A stretch of 64,000 nt of DNA, from contig CALUXX010000002.1 of NCBI GenBank assembly GCA_944324845.1, forward strand, positions 106,496 through 170,495, given 5' to 3'. The notes under the pieces are model-generated. The model was given only the letters and a program-made list of their open reading frames with translations, was not told where the DNA came from and ran no database searches. This document shows positions 7,817 to 18,265 of the stretch, piece after piece. Source of the stretch: Candidatus Gastranaerophilales bacterium. Lineage in GTDB: Bacteria; Cyanobacteriota; Vampirovibrionia; Gastranaerophilales; Gastranaerophilaceae. Within the stretch, counting starts at the first letter, position 1. Each line of letters starts with the position of its first letter. The position numbers and the translations under genes are program-made.

Positions 7817-8711
7817 GTAATCTACCTTCGTTTGGAGCGTCGTCCGGTCCGTTTGGCTTGTCGCTAAGAACTGCTAATTCTTTGATTTGCGGGATAAAAT
7901 GTTCTGCAACTTCTGCAACTTCAATAAATTCATCAATAGATTTGAAATCCCCATTTAGATTTCTATGTTCTACAAGTTTTTTTGCAATAGCGATGTTAAT
8001 TCCGTTCAAAACAGCCAATTCTCCTGCTGTTGCAGTGTTAACGTTTACTTTTTGAGCAGATTTTTTCATAATATCGCCCATTGTTAGGAATTCTTCAAGT
8101 CCAACCATTTCTTCTTCTTCGCTGGTTGCTTGTGCTCTGTTTGATGTTTGAAGATTGCTGAATTCTACAATTTCCGGTCCTGTTGTTTTTGGTTTTATTT
8201 TAATAGTGTCAGGATTTCTGTATTCAGTTCTATCAATAACTTTTTTCTTTGGTTTTGTTTCATTTTTTTCGACAAGAATATCTACAGGGGTATATGTTCT
8301 GCAAAGTTCTGCTAATGAACCTAGTGTAGAATATCTGTTATAGTTTCTGCAGATGTTATACCATATTATTCCGATATCAGTTGTATTGCTGTTTTTTAAT
8401 ATGAAATATCTTTTGTTACATTCGTTTTTCGCTGTGTTATCAGTAATTAAAAGTTTATCTCCAGGATAATAAGTTACTGTACAGCTTTCATTTTTTATTG
8501 CATTGGCTCCTGCGTGATATCTGGCAGGTACAATGTAGATACTTAAGGTATAGATTTTTTTTCTAAACATAAAGTATGCTATTAATAAGATTGCACTTAA
8601 AAATATTGCAAATGATAAAAATACATTTGCCAAAGGTACTGATACGATACATAGTAATCCATATAATGCGATTACTGTTGCTATTCCTACAAAAATAAAA
8701 TTCTTATTCAT
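7806..8711 (-). CDS. Membrane protein with ComEA-like helix-hairpin-helix domain
   Basis: A 301-residue protein and the first gene of the Ycf46 operon. Residues about 5-50 form two closely spaced membrane helices. Residues 55-150 form a soluble domain with several Cys residues, and a Lys/Pro-rich linker follows. The C-terminal part (about 215-275) is a helix-hairpin-helix pair of the ComEA type, recognisable from VNVNTATAGELAVLNGIN and GDFKSIDEFIEV. HhH domains bind DNA or proteins. ComEA itself is an extracytoplasmic DNA receptor, but it has only one membrane helix, so with two helices this domain would face the cytoplasm if the N-terminus is inside. The function in this operon is not known. 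Confidence 0.7.
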   Translation of the reverse strand: MNKNFIFVGIATVIALYGLLCIVSVPLANVFLSFAIFLSAILLIAYFMFRKKIYTLSIYIVPARYHAGANAIKNESCTVTYYPGDKLLITDNTAKNECNKRYFILKNSNTTDIGIIWYNICRNYNRYSTLGSLAELCRTYTPVDILVEKNETKPKKKVIDRTEYRNPDTIKIKPKTTGPEIVEFSNLQTSNRAQATSEEEEMVGLEEFLTMGDIMKKSAQKVNVNTATAGELAVLNGINIAIAKKLVEHRNLNGDFKSIDEFIEVAEVAEHFIPQIKELAVLSDKPNGPDDAPNEGRLLDW

Positions 8712-8786
8712 AATATATTTATTTTACCATATTTTTTCTGTTTTGAATAGTAGTTTAAATAGATGATTTTATGATACCATTGTTTT

Positions 8787-10067
8787 ATGCGTAAGGTTAT
8801 TGAAAAAGATTTTAGATGTTTAAATGGTGAAATAGAGATTCCTGCAGATAAATCTATATCGCATAGGAGTATTATTTTTTCAGCATTGGCTAAGGGTAAA
8901 TCTATTATAAGAAATTTTTCGGACGGTCAAGATCCGCAATCAACAATTAAAGTTTTTCAAAATTTAGGTGTTGATATTGAATATATTTCAGAAAAGACAG
9001 TCTGTGTAAATTCGCAAGGGATTTTGTATAAGCCAAATTCTGTTTTAGATTGTGGAAATTCAGGAACTACAATGCGCTTAAGTGCAGGTATTTTGGCAGG
9101 ACGAAATTTTATATCTATTTTGTCAGGTGATAAAAGTTTGTCTAAAAGACCGATGAAAAGGATTATTGAACCATTATCACAAATGGGTGCAAAAATTATT
9201 TCAACAAAAGAAACAGCACCATTATTAATTAATGGTTGTGATTTGCATGCTATTGAGTATTCATCTCAAATAGCATCAGCGCAAGTGAAATCTTGTGTTC
9301 TTTTAGCCGGGATGCAAGCTGAAGGTGTTACAGTCTATTCAGAGCCATATTTATCAAGAAATCATACAGAGATTTTATTAAAATATATGGGTGCAAATAT
9401 AAAAACTGATGGTTTTTCTGTTTCTATAGAAAAATCAGAATTATCTCCTATAGATATTAGTATTTGTGGGGATATTTCATCTGCGGCATATTTTATTGTT
9501 GCAGCTTTAATTGTTCCTAATTCAAAGTTAATATTGAAAAATATCGGTTTAAATCCGACACGTACCGGAATTCTTGATGTGATAGAAAAGATGGGTGGAA
9601 AAATTTCTATCCTTGATAAGCAAATTATTTGCGGTGAGGAAGTTGGCGATATACAGGTTGAATATTCACAGTTAAAGGGTTGTGAAATTTCAGGGGAAAT
9701 AATTCCACGATTGATAGATGAAATTCCTATAATAGCGGTTTTGGCAACTCAAGCCGAAGGGGAAACAATTATTTCAGATGCCCAAGATTTGAGAAATAAA
9801 GAATCTGACAGAATAAAAACAGTTGTTGCGGGGTTAAGAAAGTTGGGTGCTAATATTGAAGAAACTTCTGATGGTATGATAATTCCCGGGAAAACTGAGT
9901 TGGAAGGTGATTGTGTATTAGAAACATCTAAAGATCATCGATTGGCAATGAGTTTTTATGTTGCAGGGTTAATAACTAAAAAAGAGATTTCGATAAAAGG
10001 TTTCGAGTGGGCAGGAATTTCATTTCCTACATTTGAAAAATTATTTACAAAGGTCAAGTCAAATTAG
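8787..10067 (+). CDS. aroA: 3-phosphoshikimate 1-carboxyvinyltransferase (EPSP synthase)
   Basis: A 426-residue enzyme joining shikimate-3-phosphate and phosphoenolpyruvate, the sixth step of the shikimate pathway. Visible signatures include the N-terminal PADKSISHRS (substrate-binding Lys and Ser/Arg), LDCGNSGTTMRL, LSKRPMKRIIEPL, the LRNKESDR block and the C-terminal DHRLAMSF. The RPMxR form and overall pattern resemble class II (glyphosate-tolerant, Gram-positive-like) enzymes rather than the E. coli class. It is divergent from the Ycf46 operon across a 75-base gap. The ATG at 8787 has no clear Shine-Dalgarno sequence, but a TATGAT at 8770-8775 may be a -10, giving a leader of only a few bases. 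Confidence 0.97.
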   Translation: MRKVIEKDFRCLNGEIEIPADKSISHRSIIFSALAKGKSIIRNFSDGQDPQSTIKVFQNLGVDIEYISEKTVCVNSQGILYKPNSVLDCGNSGTTMRLSAGILAGRNFISILSGDKSLSKRPMKRIIEPLSQMGAKIISTKETAPLLINGCDLHAIEYSSQIASAQVKSCVLLAGMQAEGVTVYSEPYLSRNHTEILLKYMGANIKTDGFSVSIEKSELSPIDISICGDISSAAYFIVAALIVPNSKLILKNIGLNPTRTGILDVIEKMGGKISILDKQIICGEEVGDIQVEYSQLKGCEISGEIIPRLIDEIPIIAVLATQAEGETIISDAQDLRNKESDRIKTVVAGLRKLGANIEETSDGMIIPGKTELEGDCVLETSKDHRLAMSFYVAGLITKKEISIKGFEWAGISFPTFEKLFTKVKSN

Positions 10068-10068
10068 A

Positions 10069-10707
10069 ATGAATAAGTTGTTTGAATTTGATAAAACATA
10101 TCAATACGTAATCGGAACAGATGAAGCGGGCAGAGGTCCTGCAGCAGGTGGTGTTTTTGCTGCCTCTGTTTATTTTCCTGAAGTTACTGATACTTTAATT
10201 AAAGATCTTGCCAGATTGAATGATTCTAAAAAGTTATCGGAAAAAGTTCGGGATAATATGTTTGACATTATTTTAAGCTATTCAATTAATTCTATTGTGA
10301 ATGTTGAAGTAGAGGAGATTGAAAAATTTAACATTTTAAATTCTTCACTAAAAGCAATGAAAATATCCTGTGAAAATGTTGTTCATCAGGCAGGATTAAC
10401 TGAATTTATAACTTTGGTTGATGGAAATAAACTTATAAAAAATTATAATTATCCGCAAAAATACGTAATAAAAGGTGATGGACAATCTGCATCTATTGCG
10501 GCTGCAAGTATATTGGCTAAGGTTTCACGTGATAGGTATATGAAAGAGTTGTCGCAGGAATTTCCACAATATCGTTGGGATAAAAATGCAGGATATTTAA
10601 CTGCAGAACATCTTGCCGCGATTGATAAATACGGATTGACAAAATACCATAGAGCATCTTTTTTAAGAAAACATTTTGAAAAGCAGTTGTCTTTGTTTAG
10701 TAATTAA
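10069..10707 (+). CDS. rnhB: Ribonuclease HII
   Basis: A 212-residue enzyme that cleaves RNA in RNA-DNA hybrids. The RNase HII motifs are present: GTDEAGRGPAAGGV (first two acidic active-site residues), LNDSKKLSEKVRD, KGDGQSASIAAASILAK with the following SRDR, and GYLTAEHL near the C-terminus. I choose the ATG at 10069, one base after the aroA stop, because family members start close to the GxDEAGRG block. An in-frame TTG at 10033 inside aroA would add 12 poorly conserved residues. The direct junction with aroA suggests cotranscription. Confidence 0.95.
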   Translation: MNKLFEFDKTYQYVIGTDEAGRGPAAGGVFAASVYFPEVTDTLIKDLARLNDSKKLSEKVRDNMFDIILSYSINSIVNVEVEEIEKFNILNSSLKAMKISCENVVHQAGLTEFITLVDGNKLIKNYNYPQKYVIKGDGQSASIAAASILAKVSRDRYMKELSQEFPQYRWDKNAGYLTAEHLAAIDKYGLTKYHRASFLRKHFEKQLSLFSN

Positions 10708-10835
10708 AATTAAAAGTCATTTTATGGGTTAATGTATTTTTGAAATCAATATAAAATTATATTCAGATAATTTTTTACTGGTAAAAAATAGTCGTAAGGC
10801 TTATAAAATCAATCGTTTAGCCTATCTGTTTTCTA

Positions 10836-10890
10836 TTGACACATATATTATAATCCATTATCATTAAGGTAGAAAATGCTACCACTGGTA
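10836..10890 (+). promoter_or_regulatory. Promoter and operator-like palindromes before the efflux operon
   Basis: TTGACA at 10836-10841 is followed after 17 bases by TATCAT at 10859-10864. A second possible -10, TATAAT at 10849-10854, overlaps it but lacks a good -35. Just downstream lie two overlapping palindromes: GGTAG (10868-10872) with CTACC (10879-10883), and TACCA-C-TGGTA (10880-10890). Palindromes between promoter and start codon are typical operator positions for local repressors of RND pumps, but no regulator gene is adjacent. The GGGAGAGAGG ribosome-binding region ends just before the ATG at 10908. Confidence 0.6.
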
Positions 10891-10907
10891 TATTATGGGA
10901 GAGAGGT

Positions 10908-12068
10908 ATGAAAATAAAATTTACAAGAAAGCAAATGGCTGCTGTTGTATTGTTAGTAATTATATTGCCGATTATATACAACAAAGTATCAACATATATT
11001 GCGGGTGTAATAACTCAACAAATGATGCGTTTACCAAAAGAAGTTGTAGTAGATAAGCCAACACAGATGGATAGTTATATATCAGCAGAATCAACAGGAA
11101 GAGTAGAGGCAAAGTATTCCGTAGATGTAATAGCAAGGGTTTCCGGTTGGTTACAGAAGAAATATTTTAAGGAAGGGGATTTTGTTCATAAGGGACAACT
11201 TTTATTCCAAATTGATCCAAGGGAGTATCAACTTGAGGTAAATAATTCAAAGGCGGCTGTTAATCAATATAGTGCTTTGTTAAAAAATGCACAACAAGAA
11301 TTAGATAGAGCAAATTCATTAATAAAAGAAGATTTGATAAGTCATTCTGACGTAGATTCAAGCTTGGCAGCGAGAAATTCAAATCAAGCGTTACTAGATG
11401 CTGCAAGACAGAAATATGAACTTGCACGTGTAAATTTGGGATATACGACAATAAAATCACCGATAGACGGAAGAATTGGTAAAGTAAAAATTACAGAAGG
11501 CAACTATGTAAATACAACATCAGGACCATTGGTTAATATATCAAGTACGGATCCTGTATATGTAACCTTTAGTTTAAGAAGCAATGATTTTGTGAAAATG
11601 TTAAGGGCAAGTGACAAATTTAAGGATGCTGAAGTTAGGGTATTTTTCAATAATGAAAAGCAATATCCATACGTAGGGAAAGTAAACTTTGTAGATAATC
11701 AAATAGATCAAAATTCAGGTTCAGTACAAATGCGAGCAGTATTTGAAAATCCAAAGGGTTGGTTAGTTCCCGGAGATTATGTAAAAGTTACATTAACCGC
11801 ACCAAAACAAGTTTCATTTATGACAGTTCCACAGTCTTGTACAAAAGGCGATGCGATGAGCGGATATTATGTATGGGCAGTAGATGGTGATAAGGCTGTT
11901 AGAAAGGATATCAAGGTTTCAGACACTATAGATACTAATTGGATTGTAACTGATGGTTTGGATTTAAAAGATACTATAGTAGTTGCAGGTATTCAGAACA
12001 TCACATCTGATGGGCAAAAATTAAAAATTATTTCACAAGAGGAATATGCTAAAAAAGGTAAAAAATAA
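10908..12068 (+). CDS. RND efflux periplasmic adaptor (membrane fusion protein)
   Basis: A 386-residue adaptor of the HlyD/AcrA type that bridges an inner-membrane RND pump and an outer-membrane channel. A single N-terminal membrane helix (residues about 11-32, no lipobox Cys) anchors it. The barrel-sandwich halves are recognisable ([19 protein letters not shown] and [15 protein letters not shown]), flanking a short alpha hairpin, followed by beta-barrel and membrane-proximal domains ending near residue 375. The TAA stop overlaps the ATG of the pump gene by one base (TAATG), showing tight coupling. It is the first gene of a complete three-gene efflux operon behind a recognisable promoter. Confidence 0.94.
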   Translation: MKIKFTRKQMAAVVLLVIILPIIYNKVSTYIAGVITQQMMRLPKEVVVDKPTQMDSYISAESTGRVEAKYSVDVIARVSGWLQKKYFKEGDFVHKGQLLFQIDPREYQLEVNNSKAAVNQYSALLKNAQQELDRANSLIKEDLISHSDVDSSLAARNSNQALLDAARQKYELARVNLGYTTIKSPIDGRIGKVKITEGNYVNTTSGPLVNISSTDPVYVTFSLRSNDFVKMLRASDKFKDAEVRVFFNNEKQYPYVGKVNFVDNQIDQNSGSVQMRAVFENPKGWLVPGDYVKVTLTAPKQVSFMTVPQSCTKGDAMSGYYVWAVDGDKAVRKDIKVSDTIDTNWIVTDGLDLKDTIVVAGIQNITSDGQKLKIISQEEYAKKGKK

Positions 12069-15000
12069 TGAAAAAGATTTTTGATAAGAATAAATTATAT
12101 TTCTTTATAAAGAAGCCAAGATTTGCACTGGTAATATCGTTATGTATTGTGATAATGGGGTTAATTTCATTATCAAGTTTAAAGCAAGAGAGTTATCCTG
12201 ATGTAACACCTCCGCAGGTAAATGTATCAGCAAGTTACACAGGAGCTTCAGCAGAGGTAATTGAATCATCTATAGCAACGGTTTTAGAAAATAAATTAAA
12301 TGGTGTTGAAAATATGTCTTATATGACATCAACATCATCAGATGGTAGTTATTCTTTGACTTTATATTTTAAAGTTGGCTCTGATAAGAACATTAACTTA
12401 ATGAATGTAAACAACAGAATTCAACAGGTTCAATCACAATTACCTGAAGATGTACAAAGAACAGGTGTAACTGCAGTAAGTAAGTCATCAGGATCTGGTG
12501 CATTAATGTTTGCCCTGGTTCCTGAGTCTGGTAATTGGTCAAGATTGGATTTATCTAATTATGCATCAATATACATTAAAGATGAATTAAAGCGTGTAGA
12601 TGGAGTATCAGATGTTGATGTATATGGTGCAGGCGATTATTCAATGCGAATATGGTTAGATCCTCAAAAAATGGCGGGTCTAAATATATCATCAAGTGAT
12701 GTTCGCTCAGCGATAACCAATCAAAATACACAAGTTACAGCAGGAGCATTGGGTGCGTTACCTACAGATGATGAGCAAGCTCTTCAATTAACATTAAAAA
12801 CGAAGGGTAGATTATCTGATGTTAAGGAATTTGAGAATATAATTCTTCGTTCGAATATGGATGGTTCCAATGTAAGAATAAAAGATATAGGAAGAGTTGA
12901 ATTAGGAGCTCAAGACTATTCAAGATTAGGTTTGATAGACGGAAAACCATCTACAATTATAGCTGTATCACAGTTACCTGATGCAAACATAATAAATATG
13001 TCAAAAGCGGTTCATGCAAAAGTAGATGAACTTAATTCCAGATTTACTAATGGATTAAAAATTATGACCATTAAGGATGATGCGGAATATATTCACGAAT
13101 CAATGAAGGAAGTTGAATTTACAATATTACTTACCGCATTAATCGTTGTATTGATAATATTCTTATTCTTAGGTGATGGAAAAGCAACATTAGTACCTTG
13201 TGTGACGATACCGGTATCATTGTTAGGAACGTTTGTAGCCTTAAAGGCTTTAGATATGTCAATAAATCTATTATCATTATTCGCATTGGTATTAGCGGTT
13301 GGTGTTGTAGTAGATGATGCTATTGTTGTTATAGAAAACGTTAAACGACATATAGACGAAGGTAAATCTGCAATAATAGCTACTCAGTTAACGATGGAAG
13401 AAGTAGGTTCATCTTTGGTTGCAATGGCAATGGTATTGATGGCGGTATTTGTTCCAATCGTGTTTATGGGAGGAATGACAGGTGTAATGTATAAACAATT
13501 TGCTGTATGTGTAGCGGTATCAATCGCAATTTCAGCAATATGTGCGTTAACATTGTCACCGGCTATGTGTTCGCATTTCTTAGGTCAAGATGAAAATAAT
13601 AAAATAGAGGATAAGGATCATCCTTTTGCAAATCATATAAAACATATAAAAGAAAGAATTAATAAAAAGACTGAAGTTATTGTTAAAAAATTTAATGATG
13701 GTTTCAATAAAGTAGAAGATTTTTATATGGAATTTGTAGAAAAATATGTTTACAACAAAAAACTTACAATAATGACATATATATTAATCTTGGTATTAAC
13801 AATGGGAGCCTTCAAATTTATATCAACAGGATTTATTCCGGATGAAGACCAAGGGGTTATATTGGCAAGTTTAACACTACCGGATGGAGCATCATTATCA
13901 AGAACAGAGAAAGTTGCGAGATCTTTTGTTGAACAGATAAAAGATATAGAAGGAATAGATTCATCAAGACTTACTGTTTTTGGTGGTGGTAAAAGTTCAG
14001 TAAACTCAGCGACAGTAATTATAATGTTGGATGACTATGCAGACAGAAAAATTGGACCTATAGATTGGGTAGTTCGTAAAATAAAAGGTCGTCCTACAGA
14101 TTTAAGACATACAGCGATATTAAGTAAAGTAAGACAAATAGCTTCAAATACAAAAGAAGCATCAATAATAACATTTTCACCACCAGCAATTCAAGGTATG
14201 AGTATGATGGGCGGTTTTGAATTTCAGTTGTTATCACAAGGTGAATATACTGCACAAGAAATGGAAACTTGGGCAAATAAATTAATCGCAGCAGCAAATC
14301 AAAACCCATCACTATCAAACGTAAATACAACATTCCAAGCGAATGTGCCGCAATATATAGTTGATATTGATTATGATAGAGCGATGGCACAAGATATTGA
14401 TTTGCAGGAATTATATTCAACCTTATCATCAATGCTTGGAACATATTATGTAAACGATTTCAATAAATATGGACGTGTATTTAGGGTACAAATACAGGCA
14501 GAAAGCAGATTTAGAGATAAAGCAACAGATTTAGAAGGAATATATGTAAAGAACAAAAACGGAGTTCAAGTTCCGATATTGTCAGTTGTAACATTAAGAC
14601 AAACAGTAGGTACAGCTTCAATTACAAGATTTAACCAATATGAATCTGTACAAATTCAAGGTCAAGAGGCTGTAGGAAAAAGTTCCGGTGAAGCAATGGC
14701 AGCAATGGAAGAAGTGTCAAAAGAAGTTTTACCTTCAGATATGACGTTTGACTGGTCAGGAACATCAGCACAAGAAAGAGAAGCTTCCGGTCAGACTGCA
14801 ATGATTGTATCTTTTGCATTAATCTTTGTATATTTGTTCTTAGTAGCATTGTATGAAAGTTATACAATTCCTGTTGCAGTATTATTGGTATCTCCGATTG
14901 CAGCATTAGGAGCTTTGATATTCCAGATGATGATTAACCAATCATTTGATATATATTCACAAGTAGGTATGATAACCTTGATAGGTTTGGCCGCAAAACA

Positions 15001-15331
15001 ATCAATTTTGATTGTTGAGTTCGCGAAAGAAGAACATGAGAAAAACGGCTTATCAGTTCGAGAAGCAGCGGTTAAAGCAGCGAAATTAAGATTCAGAGCA
15101 ATTATGATGACAGAGTTAGCATTTATTATTGGAGTATTACCGATGTTATTTGCAACAGGTGCCGGAGCAAATTCAAGAATTTCAGTAGGTTCAACTGTAT
15201 TTGGCGGTATGGTTGCGGCATGTACTTTGGGTGCGGTTTTAACACCAGCATTTTATGTTCTTGTTCAGGAATTTGTAGATAAATTCCCGAAAAAAGAGAT
15301 AACTGATAAAGATTTGGAGATAGATGGATAA
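12068..15331 (+). CDS. RND multidrug efflux pump, HAE1/AcrB type
   Basis: A 1087-residue inner-membrane proton-driven pump with the classic duplicated layout: a membrane helix near residue 20, a large periplasmic loop, six helices, a second half with another periplasmic loop, and five or more C-terminal helices. The TM4 motif [14 protein letters not shown] carries the paired Asp of the proton relay, and [14 protein letters not shown] near residue 975 carries the matching Lys. The loop between the two halves (around residues 505-560) is unusually charged and a little longer than in AcrB, which accounts for the extra length over the usual 1030-1050. The stop overlaps the next ATG by one base. 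The substrate cannot be told. Confidence 0.96.
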   Translation: MKKIFDKNKLYFFIKKPRFALVISLCIVIMGLISLSSLKQESYPDVTPPQVNVSASYTGASAEVIESSIATVLENKLNGVENMSYMTSTSSDGSYSLTLYFKVGSDKNINLMNVNNRIQQVQSQLPEDVQRTGVTAVSKSSGSGALMFALVPESGNWSRLDLSNYASIYIKDELKRVDGVSDVDVYGAGDYSMRIWLDPQKMAGLNISSSDVRSAITNQNTQVTAGALGALPTDDEQALQLTLKTKGRLSDVKEFENIILRSNMDGSNVRIKDIGRVELGAQDYSRLGLIDGKPSTIIAVSQLPDANIINMSKAVHAKVDELNSRFTNGLKIMTIKDDAEYIHESMKEVEFTILLTALIVVLIIFLFLGDGKATLVPCVTIPVSLLGTFVALKALDMSINLLSLFALVLAVGVVVDDAIVVIENVKRHIDEGKSAIIATQLTMEEVGSSLVAMAMVLMAVFVPIVFMGGMTGVMYKQFAVCVAVSIAISAICALTLSPAMCSHFLGQDENNKIEDKDHPFANHIKHIKERINKKTEVIVKKFNDGFNKVEDFYMEFVEKYVYNKKLTIMTYILILVLTMGAFKFISTGFIPDEDQGVILASLTLPDGASLSRTEKVARSFVEQIKDIEGIDSSRLTVFGGGKSSVNSATVIIMLDDYADRKIGPIDWVVRKIKGRPTDLRHTAILSKVRQIASNTKEASIITFSPPAIQGMSMMGGFEFQLLSQGEYTAQEMETWANKLIAAANQNPSLSNVNTTFQANVPQYIVDIDYDRAMAQDIDLQELYSTLSSMLGTYYVNDFNKYGRVFRVQIQAESRFRDKATDLEGIYVKNKNGVQVPILSVVTLRQTVGTASITRFNQYESVQIQGQEAVGKSSGEAMAAMEEVSKEVLPSDMTFDWSGTSAQEREASGQTAMIVSFALIFVYLFLVALYESYTIPVAVLLVSPIAALGALIFQMMINQSFDIYSQVGMITLIGLAAKQSILIVEFAKEEHEKNGLSVREAAVKAAKLRFRAIMMTELAFIIGVLPMLFATGAGANSRISVGSTVFGGMVAACTLGAVLTPAFYVLVQEFVDKFPKKEITDKDLEIDG

Positions 15332-16854
15332 TGAAAAAGATTTTTAATACTATATTAATATTATCAATAATTTCATTGGGTGCGAATTACGCACAGGCTA
15401 AAAAAGTTAAGCCTGTAGAAGAAGACCTTGTAGCAAAAAAAGAAAAAGAAATTCAGATTATAGAACCTGAAAAAGAAGTTAAAGTTAATAGAAAGAAAGA
15501 AATTAAAAAATTAAATTCGCATGCAAAATCGAAATTAAAATCCTCAAAAGAAGCAGAAGGGATGTATGAGACAAAGTTCCCTGTAATCAACAGTAAAATT
15601 GAATATGCGGATATAAATGGAGAAGTTACACTTCCTGATTGTATAAAATTAGCAATTTCGCATCATCCGGCAATATTATCATCAATTAGTAATGCCGAGA
15701 TATATAAATCCAGAGTAGGTCAAGCGTGGTCGAATTACTTTCCGACATTGAATGCAGGAGTCAGCTATTCAAGAAATGATATGCTGATGACTATGGGAAG
15801 TGCATATTCACGAATGATGGTTCAAAAATATAATATGTTTTATGTTCCGACATTATCTGCAAATATGTTGCTGTTTGATTTCGGAAAAACAAAAGCTACA
15901 GCTGATTCAGCAAAAAGAACTTATGAATCATCAAGATATGATGCTGAAACAATGATAGAAAATGTAATATACAACGTAAAAGTTGCATATTATAATCTGG
16001 TATTTGCAAAAATTCAAAAATCTGTATATGAAGAAACAGTTAAAGATTACGAATTGCAACTAAAACAAGCAAGAGCATATTATGAAATAGGTAAAAAAGC
16101 AAAAATTGATGTAACTTATGCTGAATATAACTTAGGGAAAGCAAATTTGAACCTTATCAAGGCTAAAAATACATTAGAATTGGCAGCGGTTGAACTTGCA
16201 AATGCTGTTGGTATTCCTGAAATGACAGGAGTAATATTAAAAGACGGTCTAAATACCAAAGAATATGATGTTAATTTCACGGATTTAATACAGACTGCAG
16301 AAGCATCAAGACCATCATTGCTGGCGTCTAAAAAATTGATGGATGCTGCAGAATTGAATGTAAGAAGTTCAAAACGCGCATTCACTCCTAACATAAGTGG
16401 TTTTGCTCAATATCAACACGGTGGTCGTCAGATGGATGCTGATAACGGATATCAATTCGGTGTAGAATTGGCATATTCAAATTTAAATCTTATGCTATTG
16501 AAAAAACAAGTAGATGAAGCTACTGCAACATATAGAAAATATGCAGCAGATTATGAAAAAGCAAGACAAGATGTATATTTGGATGTTAAAAGTGCATATA
16601 TAAATCTTTTAAATTCACATGATAGTATAAATGTTTCAAAACTTGCGCTACAACAAGCAAAAGAACAACAATATCAAGCGTTTAGAAGATATCAAGTTGG
16701 TTTAGGTGATGCAATAGAATTTAAAGATTCAGAAAATACATATTTGAATGCCCAATTAGATTATTATTCAACCCTGTTGCAATACAATATAAACGCAGCG
16801 GAATTAGAACGTGTAATTGGTTCACCAATCCGAGAAACTGATAAAGATTTATAG
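15331..16854 (+). CDS. TolC-like outer-membrane efflux channel
   Basis: A 507-residue outer-membrane efflux protein that completes the pump. A signal peptide is clear (Lys-Lys start, hydrophobic core, likely cleavage after NYAQA at about residue 23). An extra Lys/Glu-rich stretch of about 50 residues follows before the first OEP repeat, which starts near residue 90 (TLPDCIKLAISHHPAI). The second OEP repeat begins near 315. Long amphipathic helices with YYNLVFAKIQ and SAYINLLNS elements match the TolC hairpins. The charged insert is not typical of TolC and looks disordered. It is the third gene of the operon, overlapping the pump stop by one base. Confidence 0.93.
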   Translation: MKKIFNTILILSIISLGANYAQAKKVKPVEEDLVAKKEKEIQIIEPEKEVKVNRKKEIKKLNSHAKSKLKSSKEAEGMYETKFPVINSKIEYADINGEVTLPDCIKLAISHHPAILSSISNAEIYKSRVGQAWSNYFPTLNAGVSYSRNDMLMTMGSAYSRMMVQKYNMFYVPTLSANMLLFDFGKTKATADSAKRTYESSRYDAETMIENVIYNVKVAYYNLVFAKIQKSVYEETVKDYELQLKQARAYYEIGKKAKIDVTYAEYNLGKANLNLIKAKNTLELAAVELANAVGIPEMTGVILKDGLNTKEYDVNFTDLIQTAEASRPSLLASKKLMDAAELNVRSSKRAFTPNISGFAQYQHGGRQMDADNGYQFGVELAYSNLNLMLLKKQVDEATATYRKYAADYEKARQDVYLDVKSAYINLLNSHDSINVSKLALQQAKEQQYQAFRRYQVGLGDAIEFKDSENTYLNAQLDYYSTLLQYNINAAELERVIGSPIRETDKDL

Positions 16855-16885
16855 TAGGAAATTATAAATATACACTTTACCCCTT

Positions 16886-16914
16886 TTGAAATTTCTATTC
16901 GCTTGTAATATTAT
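16886..16914 (+). promoter_or_regulatory. Promoter of the PLP lyase-like gene
   Basis: TTGAAA (16886-16891), a 17-base spacer and TATTAT (16909-16914) lie 24 bases before the ATG at 16939. AAGGA precedes the start, giving a short leader with a normal ribosome-binding site. Confidence 0.7.
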
Positions 16915-16938
16915 AAGACTATAAGAAGGATTAGGAAT

Positions 16939-18189
16939 ATGAATAGAACAAGTAAAGAAATAATTAAACAAGCCGAAAAAGAATTAGCATCACAATTTGA
17001 AATTATTGATGAAATTAGGGATTACAACCAAGAAAAAGTTTTACAAGCATTTATAGATAATAAAGTTGCTCCGGAACATTTTTATACAGTTTCAGGTTAC
17101 GGACATGATGACTTAGGTAGAGAAGTTCTGGATAGAGTATTTGCGCAAGTGTTTAAAGCTGAAAAAGCTATTGCAAGAGTTCATTTTGTTTCAGGAACAC
17201 ATACACTAGCTTGTGCATTGTTTGGAAATTTAAAATATGGTGATAAGCTTTTATCAGTAGCAGGAACCCCATACGATACAATGCAAGAAGTAATCGGTGT
17301 TATGGGTGATGAAGAAACAAGACGCTCTTCTTTAATTGGGAATGGAGTTTTATATGATGAAGTTCCATTAATTAATGATACTGATATTGATTTTGAAAAA
17401 TTAGAACAAATGGTAGATGCTAAAACTACAATGGTTTTAATTCAACGCTCAAAAGGATATTCAACAAGAAAATCATTGACTATAGAAACAATAGAAAAAA
17501 TTTGTAAAATAGTAAAAACAAAAAATCCTGATTGTATTTGTTTTGTCGATAATTGCTATGGAGAATTTGTAGATACAAAAGAGCCATTAGAAGTTGGGGC
17601 AGATTTGATGGCGGGGTCTTTGATAAAAAACGCAGGTGGCGGAATTGTAGAAGCCGGCGGATATATTGCAGGAAAAGAACTTTTGGTAGAACGCTCAGCA
17701 GTAAGCCTAACGGCACCTGGTATTGGAAGTGAAGGTGGAGCTATGTTTAATCAACATAGATTAATGTTCCAAGGTTTATTTATGGCACCTTCTGTTGTTG
17801 CTGATGCAGTTAAAGGGGCAGTATTAGCTTCAAAAATTTTCGATGAAATCGGATATGACTCTTCTCCAAAATATAATGAAAAAAGAACGGATATTATTCA
17901 AAATATAACATTCAAAGCGCCTGAACCATTGGAAGAATTTTGTAGAACAATCCAATCTTTATCACCTGTAAACGGGTATGTAACACCAATACCTGAATAT
18001 ATTCCGGGTTATGAAGATAAAGTTATTATGGCAGGTGGAACTTTTATTGAAGGTTCAACTATTGAACTTTCAGCAGACGGTCCTATGAGAGAACCTTATG
18101 TTGCGTATATGCAGGGTGGATTGAATTATTCACATGTAAAAATTGCTTTAAGAAGATTTTTAGACAAAATTTCTTGTAACAAATCTTGA
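16939..18189 (+). CDS. PLP-dependent Met gamma-lyase family (aluminium resistance protein type)
   Basis: A 416-residue fold-type I PLP enzyme of the family often named aluminium resistance protein or methionine gamma-lyase family (COG4100 type), related to cystathionine beta/gamma-lyases. The N-terminal half has the family run HFVSGTHTLACALFG and the LSVAGTPYDTMQEVIG block. The presumed PLP-binding Lys is in GSLIKNAGGGI, followed by the glycine-rich AGGYIAGK. The real substrate of this family is not settled, and the name aluminium resistance is historical. It has its own promoter and is followed by an unrelated small frame, so it is likely a single-gene transcript. Confidence 0.88.
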   Translation: MNRTSKEIIKQAEKELASQFEIIDEIRDYNQEKVLQAFIDNKVAPEHFYTVSGYGHDDLGREVLDRVFAQVFKAEKAIARVHFVSGTHTLACALFGNLKYGDKLLSVAGTPYDTMQEVIGVMGDEETRRSSLIGNGVLYDEVPLINDTDIDFEKLEQMVDAKTTMVLIQRSKGYSTRKSLTIETIEKICKIVKTKNPDCICFVDNCYGEFVDTKEPLEVGADLMAGSLIKNAGGGIVEAGGYIAGKELLVERSAVSLTAPGIGSEGGAMFNQHRLMFQGLFMAPSVVADAVKGAVLASKIFDEIGYDSSPKYNEKRTDIIQNITFKAPEPLEEFCRTIQSLSPVNGYVTPIPEYIPGYEDKVIMAGGTFIEGSTIELSADGPMREPYVAYMQGGLNYSHVKIALRRFLDKISCNKS

Positions 18190-18265
18190 TTTTAGCTCTG
18201 ATAAAGGCAAATTTTTCTATGTTTAATACTTTATTAATCTGTAGTATTAAATTTAAGTGTGTCAG

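Noticed and set aside
10033..10068. Upstream TTG start for rnhB
   Set aside because: It lies inside aroA and adds residues not usual in RNase HII; the ATG at 10069 directly after the aroA stop is the better choice.
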